DNA of 55,470 bases from an uncultured Alistipes sp. Lineage in GTDB: Bacteria; Bacteroidota; Bacteroidia; Bacteroidales; Rikenellaceae. This document shows positions 8,427 through 17,103 of the stretch, in pieces. Numbering within the stretch: the first letter of the stretch is position 1; each line of letters opens with the position of its first letter. Location: NCBI GenBank assembly GCA_947573795.1, contig CANPHE010000018.1, positions 1 to 55,470 of the forward strand, written 5' to 3'. Below the pieces are notes generated by a model. It was not told the origin of the DNA, did no database searches, and was given only the letters and a program-made list of their open reading frames with translations. Both the position numbers and the translations under genes were made by a program.

Positions 8427-10586
8427 ATGAAACTCAATATCAAACATATCGCTTTGGGACTCCTGGCCTGCTGCATGGCCGTCGCCTGCGACGATTCCGA
8501 CAGCGGCGTGGATGCCGGAGCGGCCCTGAGCATCGAATCCATCCTGCCCGAAAGCGGCGGTCCCGGACTGGAACTGATCGTCAACGGTACCGGTTTTCCG
8601 CTCGACAAATCGCGGATCGCTCTGTCGATCAACGGTATTTCGCTCCCCGTCGAGGATTGCAACCGGGAGCAGATTCTTACGATCATCCCCGATAACCGGG
8701 CCGTCGGCCGCGGTCCCGTCGAGGTGACCATCGACGGCAAGACCGTTAGCAGCTCCCAGGAATTCGTCTATTTCGACGGCAAGATGTATCTCGACGCCAT
8801 TTCGCAGACCAGCGCCGGACCCGATACCGAACTCACCCTCCGGGGTGAGAATTTCCCCGAGGACGGGACGGGTGTTTCGGTGAGCGTCAACGGCGTGGAG
8901 TTCCCCGTGAAGAGCGCCGATGCCGCGACGATCGTCGTCACGGTGCCCAATAATCCGAACATCGGCACGGGCAAAGTGGTCGTCGCCGTGGGCAACGTAT
9001 TCGCCGTGGGCGACGTGGAATTCACCTATATCGAGCCGGTGATCCGCATCGCGTCGATCTCGCCCACCGAAGGCGGACCGCTGACCGAGGTAACCGTTCG
9101 CGGCGAGAACTTCCCGCCGACGAGCGAAGGCGTATCGGTGACGATCAACGACGTGGCACTCGACATTCGAAGCATCGCGAGCGACAAGCTGGTCGTCGTG
9201 ATTCCCTCCGACCGCAAGATCGGTACGAATCCGGTCGTCGTGAAGTACGGTTCGCAGAGCGTCGCCAGTGCGGAGTCGTTCACCTACATCGTGCCCCAGC
9301 TGGGTATTGCTTCCATCGCGCCGCTGAGCGGTAAGGGCCAGTGCGAACTGACCATCGTCGGCGACGGATTCGACGAGAAGGTGGCCGCGTCGATCAACGG
9401 TGTGGCGCTCACCATTACGAGCTGCACCGAGACCGAGATCAAGGCCGTCGTGCCGCGCGACCGCAAGGTGGGCAAAGGCCCCGTGCTGCTGACGCGGGGT
9501 GCCGAGCGTGCCGCCTCCGCCGAGGAGTTCACTTATCTGATGACCCGCACGGTGCGCGTGCTGGCCGGAACGGGTCAAGCGGGAAGTGACAACGGCCCCG
9601 GTACGTCCGCTTCGTTCAACTTCGGATACTGGTGGGGAGAGGCCCGTCGGTGCGGTATCGGCGTCGACAACGACCTGAATGTCTACGTGGCCGATGTTCA
9701 CAATATGCAGATTCGCAAAATCGCACCCGACGGCATGGTGACGACCCATGCGGGCCACTACACCGATTCGCCCGATTGGGGAGTCGTTCGTGCCGAAGGC
9801 GGCACCTACGATCCGGAGTTCCGACCCAACTGTCTGGCCGTGAATCCCGATAACAAGTTCGTCTATGTACTCGACAACTGGATCGGCGGCATGCATGTCG
9901 TAGAGCCGGACGGTCGTACCCACTACATGGGCTGGGGCGGTGCCTCGGCTTCGGGCTGTGCCGTGGATCCCGCACGCAACCGTTTCTTCATCAGCCATTC
10001 CGACGGAAAGATCGATCTGGCGGTAGCCGACGGTTACGGTTATAACGGAGCACCCCGCGACAATGTTTACAACGGCGGCAAAAAGTTCGGCGGTCTGGCC
10101 GTCGACAAGGAGGGCAATCTCTACGCTGCGGCCTATGAGGAGAACCGCATCTACAAGTTCACCGACGGCGACTGGACCAATCCGGTCGTGATTGCCGGCA
10201 GCGGCAATGCCGGATGCAAGGACGGCCCGGCGATGGAGGCCGAGTTCCATTGTCCGTGGGGGCTGGCGATCGACAACGACGGCAATCTGCTGGTGGCCGG
10301 CGACGGTTCGGGTACCTCGTCCGAAGGATACGGTATGGACAAGAGTATCCGTCTGATCGACCTGAAGAACAACATGGTGACGACGTTCGCCACAGGTTCG
10401 GACGATCGCGGCGAACATTCGTTCGACGTGCCCGCCGCAGGCGGTATCGACAACCGTACGGAGAACAACGGACTGCTTCAGGGCGGTTTCTACTGCCCGT
10501 CGGCCGTGGCGGTCGACCGAAACGGCGATGTTTATGTCCTGACGCGCGGCGATGCCACCGTTTGGAAGATCGTCACCGAAGAGTAA
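8427..10586 (+). CDS. IPT/TIG and NHL-repeat lipoprotein, probable surface glycan-binding protein
   Basis: This 719-residue lipoprotein (lipobox before Cys21) follows susD by 46 bases, the usual place for SusE-type surface glycan-binding proteins. Four immunoglobulin-like IPT/TIG domains lie at about 33-115, 117-203, 205-290 and 292-372. Each starts with a form of ISPTEGGPLTEVTVRGENFP and ends in a form of EEFTYL. Residues about 375-719 are NHL beta-propeller repeats, seen as VRVLAGTGQAGSDNGPGTSA, GIGVDNDLNVYVADVHNMQI and GLAIDNDGNLLVAGDG. IPT domains act as spacers in surface glycan-binding proteins, and the propeller is likely the ligand-facing part. No catalytic motif is visible. The next gene is a shorter version with one IPT domain. 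Confidence 0.85.
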   Translation: MKLNIKHIALGLLACCMAVACDDSDSGVDAGAALSIESILPESGGPGLELIVNGTGFPLDKSRIALSINGISLPVEDCNREQILTIIPDNRAVGRGPVEVTIDGKTVSSSQEFVYFDGKMYLDAISQTSAGPDTELTLRGENFPEDGTGVSVSVNGVEFPVKSADAATIVVTVPNNPNIGTGKVVVAVGNVFAVGDVEFTYIEPVIRIASISPTEGGPLTEVTVRGENFPPTSEGVSVTINDVALDIRSIASDKLVVVIPSDRKIGTNPVVVKYGSQSVASAESFTYIVPQLGIASIAPLSGKGQCELTIVGDGFDEKVAASINGVALTITSCTETEIKAVVPRDRKVGKGPVLLTRGAERAASAEEFTYLMTRTVRVLAGTGQAGSDNGPGTSASFNFGYWWGEARRCGIGVDNDLNVYVADVHNMQIRKIAPDGMVTTHAGHYTDSPDWGVVRAEGGTYDPEFRPNCLAVNPDNKFVYVLDNWIGGMHVVEPDGRTHYMGWGGASASGCAVDPARNRFFISHSDGKIDLAVADGYGYNGAPRDNVYNGGKKFGGLAVDKEGNLYAAAYEENRIYKFTDGDWTNPVVIAGSGNAGCKDGPAMEAEFHCPWGLAIDNDGNLLVAGDGSGTSSEGYGMDKSIRLIDLKNNMVTTFATGSDDRGEHSFDVPAAGGIDNRTENNGLLQGGFYCPSAVAVDRNGDVYVLTRGDATVWKIVTEE

Positions 10587-10607
10587 CCTTAAAAACAAGT
10601 CAAGCGT

Positions 10608-11903
10608 ATGAAAAAAGTGATGAAATATATCGCAGTGCTCCTCGCGTCGGTCGCGCTGGCCGGATGCAGCGAGGACGGACTCGAAACCAACAACGGCTCG
10701 GCTCCGATCGTCCTCAACCGGTTCTATCCGACTACGGGCGGTGCCGGCACCGAGGTAGTGCTTACGGGCGAGAACTTTTCCGAGCGTACGGAGGACATAT
10801 CCGTCCGCGTGGGTAACCACGACCTGAAAGTCATCGGTTCCGATATGAACAACATCGTGGTGATGATCCCCCGCAGCATGGGCAGCGGACGTTTCGAGGT
10901 CAGCATCGCCGGACGCGAGCCGGTGCACACGCTCCAGCGCTTCTCCTATGTCTTCTCCGGTGCGGTGACGACCCTTGCCGGCGGCGGCGAGGCGGGCGAC
11001 ATGAACGGTATCGGTACGGCCGCCCAGTTCCATTTCGACGATGCAGATAACGGCGGATGGCGCAAGGGTTCGATCGGCGTCGATCCGGACGGCAACGTCT
11101 TCGTGATCGACATCGTGAACGACAACCTCAAGAAGATCACCCCCGAAGGCGAGGTGACGACGCTCGTGGCCCGCTGTACCAACGGCGACGACAACCGTGC
11201 CTATGCGATGGACGTCGACGACGAGGGCAACATCTGGTTCGTGACCATGAGCGGCTGGGCGATCTACAAGGTGACGCCCGACGGCGCTTCGAACTACGTC
11301 GGACAGTCGCCCTGCCAGCCGTGGTACATGGATGTCGACAGCCGCAACGACCGCATCTTCTTCGTGCATCAGGCCGACGGCTCCTCGTCGCCGCTCTTCG
11401 AGTACACGATTTCGACGCAGGAGAGCCGCCAGATCGCGACCGAGACCTGCTATTCGGCCGTGGCCGTCGCTCCCGACGGATCGGCTCTCTATGCCAGCAA
11501 TACCACCTCGCATTGCATCGACCGTTTCCCCCGGACCGGCGACGGCTGGGGTCCTGCCGAGCGGTTCGCCGGCAGCGGTGTGCGCGGCTTTGCCGACGGA
11601 ACTTTCGCTACGGCGCAGTTCTCCATGCCGCGCGGTTTGGCCTTCTCGCCCTCGGGCGACCTCTTCGTGGCCGGAAACGGCGAATGGGGAGGTGTGGCCA
11701 ATGCCGACCAGGCGGTTCGCCGCCTGAACATGGCCGACGGTGAGGTGCTGACCGTCGCCGGCAGCGGTACGGCCGGATATGTGGATGCGTTCGGTACGGC
11801 TGCGGCTTTCAGCGGCGTCATGGACCTGACCATCGATCGCGACGGTGTGATCTACCTGTTCGACAAGAAGAACAACGCCGTTCGCAAGATCGTCTACGAA
11901 TAA
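10608..11903 (+). CDS. IPT/TIG and NHL-repeat lipoprotein (short paralogue)
   Basis: A 431-residue lipoprotein with lipobox LAGC (Cys20). It has one IPT/TIG domain at about 30-118 (FYPTTGGAGTEVVLTGENFS) and an NHL beta-propeller from about 120 to the end, with TTLAGGGEAGDMNGIGTAAQ, GVDPDGNVFVIDIVNDNLKK and MDLTIDRDGVIYLFDKKNNA. It repeats the design of the preceding gene and starts 22 bases after it, so the two arose by duplication or were acquired together. It is probably a second surface binding protein of this locus. A pure structural role or recognition of a protein carrier such as mucin is also possible. Confidence 0.83.
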   Translation: MKKVMKYIAVLLASVALAGCSEDGLETNNGSAPIVLNRFYPTTGGAGTEVVLTGENFSERTEDISVRVGNHDLKVIGSDMNNIVVMIPRSMGSGRFEVSIAGREPVHTLQRFSYVFSGAVTTLAGGGEAGDMNGIGTAAQFHFDDADNGGWRKGSIGVDPDGNVFVIDIVNDNLKKITPEGEVTTLVARCTNGDDNRAYAMDVDDEGNIWFVTMSGWAIYKVTPDGASNYVGQSPCQPWYMDVDSRNDRIFFVHQADGSSSPLFEYTISTQESRQIATETCYSAVAVAPDGSALYASNTTSHCIDRFPRTGDGWGPAERFAGSGVRGFADGTFATAQFSMPRGLAFSPSGDLFVAGNGEWGGVANADQAVRRLNMADGEVLTVAGSGTAGYVDAFGTAAAFSGVMDLTIDRDGVIYLFDKKNNAVRKIVYE

Positions 11904-11954
11904 TCGTCCGAATCGTTCGGCGGGTGCCCTCGCGAGGGTGTCCGCCGGACGATT
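11902..11954 (+). other. Large hairpin between the NHL and beta-helix genes
   Basis: The intergenic RNA can fold into a long imperfect stem. AATCGTCCG (11902-11910) can pair with CGGACGATT (11946-11954), and inside it CGGCGG and CCCTC find partners CCGCCG and GAGGG. There is no T run, so it is not a classic terminator. It may stabilise or separate parts of the long PUL1 transcript, or dampen transcription into the genes downstream. Confidence 0.5.
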
Positions 11955-12000
11955 CCTTCGAAGAATCAATACCCGAGAAACAACAAAACGATTTTCAAAA

Positions 12001-13626
12001 ATGAGAAAGAACTGGTTCCTGCTCCTGGCTTTTTCCCTGCTGACCACGTGTGTGCAGGCTTGCAGCGACAGCGACTCCAAAGAGGATGTGACCCCGATCG
12101 AGAAACCCGAGGATCCGGGTGATGACAAACCCGAAAAACCCGGCGACAAGGAAGCTGCGGAGTATTTCGTGTCGGTCAGCGCTCCGTCGGGCGGCGACGG
12201 CTCCATCGAGCGTCCGTTCAACACGATCGAGGCCGGTCTGGCGGCTGCCGGTCCGGGCGACGTGGTGACGGTCCGCGGCGGCGTCTATTCCGAAGCGGTC
12301 TATTTCCACAAGTCGGGAACAGCCTCCAAACCCATCGTCGTGCGCGCCTACGAAGGCGAAACGCCGATTATCGACGGCCGGGAGATGTCCTGGGGCGGCA
12401 GCTTGGCGCTCGTCCGAATCAGCGAGGTCAGCTACATCACGTTCGAAGGCTTCGAAATCCGCAACCTGATTACCGACGACGGAACCAAGGAGCCGAACGG
12501 CATCGTCGTCAGCCAGGGTGCGACCAACATCACGGTTCGAAACAACCATATCCACCATATTCAGAATACGGCGGCGACCGGCAACAACGTCTGGCCGGGG
12601 GCTCATGCCATTCACGTGATCGGCAACACGAATCGTGCGATGCGCAACATCGTCGTGGACGGCAACCACGTGCATGACATGGTGACTGGAACTTCCGAGA
12701 CCGTGACGGTCAACGGTTACGTCGACAACTTCACGATCAGCAACAACGTGATCCACGACGTGTCGAATATCGCCATCGACGCTGCGGGCGGCTATGCGGC
12801 CAACAGCAATCCGCAGTTCAACTACGCCCGCAACGGCGTGATCTGCGGCAATACGATCTACAATGCCGAAAACTCGCTCGGTCAGCTCGACGGCGGTTAC
12901 GGTGCGATCGCTATCTATGCCGACGGAGCCCGCAACATCACGGTCGAGCGCAACCGCGTATTCCACTGCGACCGCGGTATCGGCATGGTGAGCGAGACGG
13001 ACAACTATCCGACGACGGGGTGCATCGTGCGCAACAACATCGTCTACGACTGCCACCGGACGGGTATCTATATGGGCGGCTATCTCGGTTACACGGGCGG
13101 CGGCACGGAGGAGTGTTACATCATTAACAATACCCTCTACGGCAACAACACCCGTTCGGGGCACTTCAGCCAGAACGAGGTCGAAGGCGAAATCCGCCTG
13201 ACGGAGAACTGCCGTCGCAACGTGGTGAAGAACAACCTGATCTGTTCGCGCCGTGCCGAGGACCTTTTCATCCACAAGTATACCAACACGGGATCGGACA
13301 ACGTGATCGACAACAACCACTATTCGGGCCTCGGAGCCTGGGTATGGGGCACGAGGAGCTGGGGTGCCGAGGATTGGACCTGGACCGACCGGATTCTGAC
13401 CCTTGCCGCCTGGTCGTCCGCATGCGGAGGCGATGCGAAGGCCCACTATTCGGCTACGCCGGTCTACACGTTCACCCCGGCTGTCGATTCTGCCTTCGCC
13501 GTCGGCAACGATTCGACGATCAAGAATGCCGGCGAGGCGTTGATCCCCTTCTATGTCGGCACGACCGATTTCGCGGGAAATCCGCGTACGGTCGACGGTA
13601 AGATCAGTATCGGTGCTCTGCAATAA
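12001..13626 (+). CDS. Right-handed parallel beta-helix lipoprotein (DUF1565-like), copy 1
   Basis: A 541-residue lipoprotein with lipobox VQAC (Cys21), then an acidic proline-rich linker. I use the ATG at 12001 because the open frame upstream lacks a signal peptide. From about residue 55 it reads as a DUF1565-type start (GGDGSIERPFNTIEAGLAAA, then GDVVTVRGGVYSEAV), followed by regular beta-helix turns such as NITVRNNHIHHI, NFTISNNVIHDVSNIAIDAA and GCIVRNNIVYDCHRTGIYMG. Such folds occur in polysaccharide lyases, in GH families such as GH28 and GH110, and in non-catalytic surface proteins. I cannot assign a CAZy family. It has a paralogue directly downstream. Role in PUL1: either an unrecognised surface enzyme or an adhesin for the target glycan. 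Confidence 0.8.
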   Translation: MRKNWFLLLAFSLLTTCVQACSDSDSKEDVTPIEKPEDPGDDKPEKPGDKEAAEYFVSVSAPSGGDGSIERPFNTIEAGLAAAGPGDVVTVRGGVYSEAVYFHKSGTASKPIVVRAYEGETPIIDGREMSWGGSLALVRISEVSYITFEGFEIRNLITDDGTKEPNGIVVSQGATNITVRNNHIHHIQNTAATGNNVWPGAHAIHVIGNTNRAMRNIVVDGNHVHDMVTGTSETVTVNGYVDNFTISNNVIHDVSNIAIDAAGGYAANSNPQFNYARNGVICGNTIYNAENSLGQLDGGYGAIAIYADGARNITVERNRVFHCDRGIGMVSETDNYPTTGCIVRNNIVYDCHRTGIYMGGYLGYTGGGTEECYIINNTLYGNNTRSGHFSQNEVEGEIRLTENCRRNVVKNNLICSRRAEDLFIHKYTNTGSDNVIDNNHYSGLGAWVWGTRSWGAEDWTWTDRILTLAAWSSACGGDAKAHYSATPVYTFTPAVDSAFAVGNDSTIKNAGEALIPFYVGTTDFAGNPRTVDGKISIGALQ

Positions 13627-13647
13627 TCGACCTACTGTCTGATCGTT

Positions 13648-15297
13648 ATGAAAATCGATATGGTAAAGAAACTGCTGCTCCTGCTGCTCCTCGCAGGTAC
13701 GACGCAACTCTCCGCTTGCGAAGGGGGCTCCGAGGGCGAAAAGACCGATCCGGTTCCCGAACAACCCGGAAACAAGGACGATGAGCCCGACGACCCGCAG
13801 AAACCCGCCGAAGCCGTCACCTACTACGTGGCGACGACGGGCAGCGATACGGCCGGCGGAACGATCGACGATCCGTTCCGAACGATCGGCTGCGCCCTGC
13901 GCCGGGTGAAGCCCGGAGATACGGTCGAGGTGCGCGGCGGGGACTACTGCGAGCAGATCACGCCTTCGGTGTCGGGCGAGCGCAACAAGCCCATTACGCT
14001 GAAAAGCTACGACGGCGAGACGGCCCGCATCGTCGGTACGGGACTCGCATTCGTGGGGTGGAACGCCGCGCTGGTGCGCGTCGGCGTCGATTATATGACG
14101 TTCGAGAATCTCCATGTCTGCCACGTCGTCAATACGGCCGAGAACAGCGATCCCAAAGCGTTCTACATCACCGGGGCGCCGTGCGGCGTAACGTTGCGCG
14201 GCTGTAAAATCTACGAGATCAAGAGTACGGTGACCCGACAGGCGCAGGACGGCGGCTCCGACTGGCGGAGCGGCCATGCGATTCTGGTGACCGGCACGGA
14301 CAATACGCGCCCGATCCGCGATCTGGTGATCGAAGATTGCGAAATCTACGAGATTCACACCGGCACTTCCGAGACGGTGAGCATCGTGGGGAATGTCGAG
14401 CGGTTCACGGTTCGCCGCAATCACCTGCACGATGTCGAAAACATCGGTATCATCGTAGCCGGGGGCGACAACCTCAATCCCGGCGGTGACGCCCGGGTCA
14501 ACTTCGCCCGCAACGGATCGGTGACGGACAACCGCATCGAGCGCTGTACGCATACGAAGAGCCCCGAATACTGGGGTACGTCGGCCTACGGCGCCATCGG
14601 TCTCTATGTCTGCGGCGGTGCCACGACGGTGATCGAACGCAACATCGTGACGGGCTGCGACCGCGGCATCGGTCTGGTGAGCGAGAGCGACCTGATGGCT
14701 ACGACGGGGTGTATCGTACGCAACAATTTCGTGTACGGCAACTACCGCACGGGCATCTACATGGGCGATTACCTCAATTATTACGGTGCCGGCACGCGCG
14801 ACTGCTACGTCCTGAACAACACCTTGTTCAACAACAACCGGGTGGGCGGTGCCCTGGACCTGGACCGCGAGACGAGCGAGGGCGAAATCCGCCTGACGGA
14901 GAACTGCCGCAACAACGTGGTGAAGAACAACATCATCTACGCCTGCTCCGACCGCGACATCTTCATCCGCAAGTACACCGCGACCGGCTCCGACAACGTG
15001 ATCGACTACAACCACTACTACTGTGCGGGCGTTCCCGCCCGGTGGATGTGGAACGGCGTGCTCTACACCGATTTCGCCGCCTGGCGGAAAGCCTGCCAGG
15101 GCGACGAACACTCGGTATACGGCGTCGATCCCCGCTTCCGGGCTTCCGCAGCGGAGACTCCGGACCTGCATCTGCAAGCCGACTCGCCGGCCCGTCTTAC
15201 CGGGGAGGCGCTTTCGGCCTACTTCATCGGCGACCTCGATATCGACGGCGATCCCCGCCGGACCGACGGCGCGATCAACAAGGGCGCGGATCAATAA
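13648..15297 (+). CDS. Right-handed parallel beta-helix lipoprotein (DUF1565-like), copy 2
   Basis: A 549-residue paralogue of the preceding gene, with lipobox LSAC (Cys24) and again an acidic proline-rich linker. The two share the DUF1565-like start (TIDDPFRTIGCALRRVKPGD), the block TGTSETVSIVGNVERFTVRR, the block CDRGIGLVSESDLMATTGCI and the block GEIRLTENCRNNVVKNNIIY. The conservation of these blocks, with Asp, Glu and His residues kept, suggests a shared active or binding site rather than only a shared fold. The ATG at 13660 is an alternative start. It is 21 bases after copy 1 and 21 bases before the GH123-like gene, so all are in one operon. Confidence 0.8.
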   Translation: MKIDMVKKLLLLLLLAGTTQLSACEGGSEGEKTDPVPEQPGNKDDEPDDPQKPAEAVTYYVATTGSDTAGGTIDDPFRTIGCALRRVKPGDTVEVRGGDYCEQITPSVSGERNKPITLKSYDGETARIVGTGLAFVGWNAALVRVGVDYMTFENLHVCHVVNTAENSDPKAFYITGAPCGVTLRGCKIYEIKSTVTRQAQDGGSDWRSGHAILVTGTDNTRPIRDLVIEDCEIYEIHTGTSETVSIVGNVERFTVRRNHLHDVENIGIIVAGGDNLNPGGDARVNFARNGSVTDNRIERCTHTKSPEYWGTSAYGAIGLYVCGGATTVIERNIVTGCDRGIGLVSESDLMATTGCIVRNNFVYGNYRTGIYMGDYLNYYGAGTRDCYVLNNTLFNNNRVGGALDLDRETSEGEIRLTENCRNNVVKNNIIYACSDRDIFIRKYTATGSDNVIDYNHYYCAGVPARWMWNGVLYTDFAAWRKACQGDEHSVYGVDPRFRASAAETPDLHLQADSPARLTGEALSAYFIGDLDIDGDPRRTDGAINKGADQ

Positions 15298-15318
15298 CCT
15301 CACGAACTACCGGAATCT

Positions 15319-17088
15319 ATGAAATCGAAATATTTCATCGGCCTGTTGGCGGCCGGACTGACGGCGGTCTCGATCATGACCGTCGGATGCGTCGGCAACC
15401 GGACGCAGCGGCCCGCCTTGGCGGGTTACGAGGAGGCGCCCGATCCGCATCCGGCCGATTCCGCGGCCTGGGCGGGCGTCGAGGGCGTTCGTGTCGGATT
15501 CGCCGACGTCGATACGCGCTATCCGCTCGGCGGTCCGCTGCCCCGCCTGGAGGCGGAGTGGCACGGCGATGCGTGGCGCGGCGAACGGATCCATACCCAG
15601 CTGTTGGTCGGCACGGCCGTCCGAATCGACGACGTTCGGGTCGAAACCGGTGCGCTGAAAGGACCGCAGGGGCGGATTCCCGCCTCGGCGGTGCAGGTCG
15701 GACGGGTGCGCTACGTCCTCTCCGACCGACTGAACGCCGAAGGGTTCGGCTACGGAATCACTCCCGAACTGCATGCCGAAGCCTCGTTGTCGGCCGATGC
15801 CATCGACCCCGAGACGGGCGGTGCCGTAGAGGCGCATACGTTGCGTCCCTTCTGGCTCACCGTCGAGGTGCCGCATACGGCTCCGGCCGGAACCTACACG
15901 GGATGCGTCACGGTGCGTGCCGACGGCGAACGCTTCCGCCTGCCCTTCTCGGTGCAGGTCTCGGAACGCACGCTTCCCGAACCCGCGCAGCAGCGATTCT
16001 ACCTCGATCTGTGGCAAAATCCCTTCTCGGTAGCTCGCTACCACGGGGTCGAACCTTGGTCGGAGGAGCATTTCGCCGCGATGAAACCCTACATGGAGTT
16101 GCTGGCCCGGGCGGGCCAGCGCGCCGTGACCGTGAGCATGATCCACGATCCCTGGCGCGGCCAGACGCACGACATCTACCGTTCGATGATCCGCTGGGTG
16201 AAACATGCGGACGGCTCGTGGAGCTACGATTACGACATTTTCGACCGTTGGGTCGGCTTCATGGAGCGGCTGGGCATCGACCGCACGATCAACTGCTACA
16301 CGATGGTCCCCTGGAACAACCGTTTCTACTACTACGACGAAGCGGCCGGGTGCGATACCGTGCTGGTCGCCAAGACCGGAACCCCGGAGTTCGAGGCGCA
16401 CTGGCGTCCGATGCTGCGCGATTTCGCGCGGCACCTGCGCGCCACGGGACGTTTCGACCGCACGGCCATCGCCATGGACGAACGTCCGCTGGAGGACATG
16501 CTGTCGGTGATCCGTCTGGTGCGGAGCGTCGATCCCGAGTTCCGCATCTCGCTGGCCGGAAGCTACCACGAGGAGCTGGCGCACGAGATTTACGACTACT
16601 GCATCGCTTGGAACGAAACGTGGCCCGACGAGGTGCGCGAGGCCCGGCTCTCGGCCGGACTGCCGACGACGTTCTATACCTGCTGCATCGAAGGACATCC
16701 CAACACCTTCACCTTCTCGCCCTCGGCCGAAGCGGCCTGGATGGGTTGGTATGCCGCGGCGAAAGGACTCTCGGGCTATCTGCGCTGGGCTTACAACTGC
16801 TGGCCCGAGGATGCGTTGCGCGATGCCCGGTTCGGCACGTGGTCGAGCGGCGACACCTTCCTGGTCTACCCGGGACCGCGCAGTTCGATCCGTTTCGAAC
16901 GGCTCGTGGAGGGAATCCAGGCCTACGAGAAGGTGCTCGTGCTGCAAGAGGAGTTCCGCCGCGACGGACGGACCCGGGAGGCCGACGCGTTGCGCGAGAT
17001 GCTGGAGGAGTTCGACGCCGCGGCGTTGGCCGACTCCGGAGCCGCAGCGATCATCGCCCGGGCGAACAATCGAATCAGAAATTTTTAG
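15319..17088 (+). CDS. DUF4091/GH123-like glycoside hydrolase, candidate beta-N-acetylgalactosaminidase
   Basis: A 589-residue lipoprotein (lipobox before Cys24). Residues about 50-225 form beta-sandwich domains, and about 230-520 a TIM barrel of the DUF4091 type. The pair Asp387-Glu388 in AIAMDERPLEDM fits the neighbouring Asp and Glu that GH123 enzymes use for substrate-assisted catalysis, where the Asp orients the N-acetyl group and the Glu is acid/base. Other supporting segments are WVGFMERLGIDRTINCYTMV and GLSGYLRWAYNCWPEDALRD. GH123 members remove beta-linked GalNAc. The placement next to GH89 and GH109 genes fits a host-glycan locus. DUF4091 is wider than GH123, so the exact sugar is an inference. 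It ends 15 bases before the GH89 gene. Confidence 0.75.
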   Translation: MKSKYFIGLLAAGLTAVSIMTVGCVGNRTQRPALAGYEEAPDPHPADSAAWAGVEGVRVGFADVDTRYPLGGPLPRLEAEWHGDAWRGERIHTQLLVGTAVRIDDVRVETGALKGPQGRIPASAVQVGRVRYVLSDRLNAEGFGYGITPELHAEASLSADAIDPETGGAVEAHTLRPFWLTVEVPHTAPAGTYTGCVTVRADGERFRLPFSVQVSERTLPEPAQQRFYLDLWQNPFSVARYHGVEPWSEEHFAAMKPYMELLARAGQRAVTVSMIHDPWRGQTHDIYRSMIRWVKHADGSWSYDYDIFDRWVGFMERLGIDRTINCYTMVPWNNRFYYYDEAAGCDTVLVAKTGTPEFEAHWRPMLRDFARHLRATGRFDRTAIAMDERPLEDMLSVIRLVRSVDPEFRISLAGSYHEELAHEIYDYCIAWNETWPDEVREARLSAGLPTTFYTCCIEGHPNTFTFSPSAEAAWMGWYAAAKGLSGYLRWAYNCWPEDALRDARFGTWSSGDTFLVYPGPRSSIRFERLVEGIQAYEKVLVLQEEFRRDGRTREADALREMLEEFDAAALADSGAAAIIARANNRIRNF

Positions 17089-17103
17089 AGATATCCGACG
17101 ATT

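Noticed and set aside
8019..12224. A 1401-codon open frame on the minus strand
   Set aside because: It covers three well-supported plus-strand genes and has no signal peptide, domain or promoter. It is a composition shadow.
12001..15297. The two beta-helix genes as GH110 blood group B enzymes
   Set aside because: The fold type fits but I cannot match GH110 motifs, so I leave the family open.
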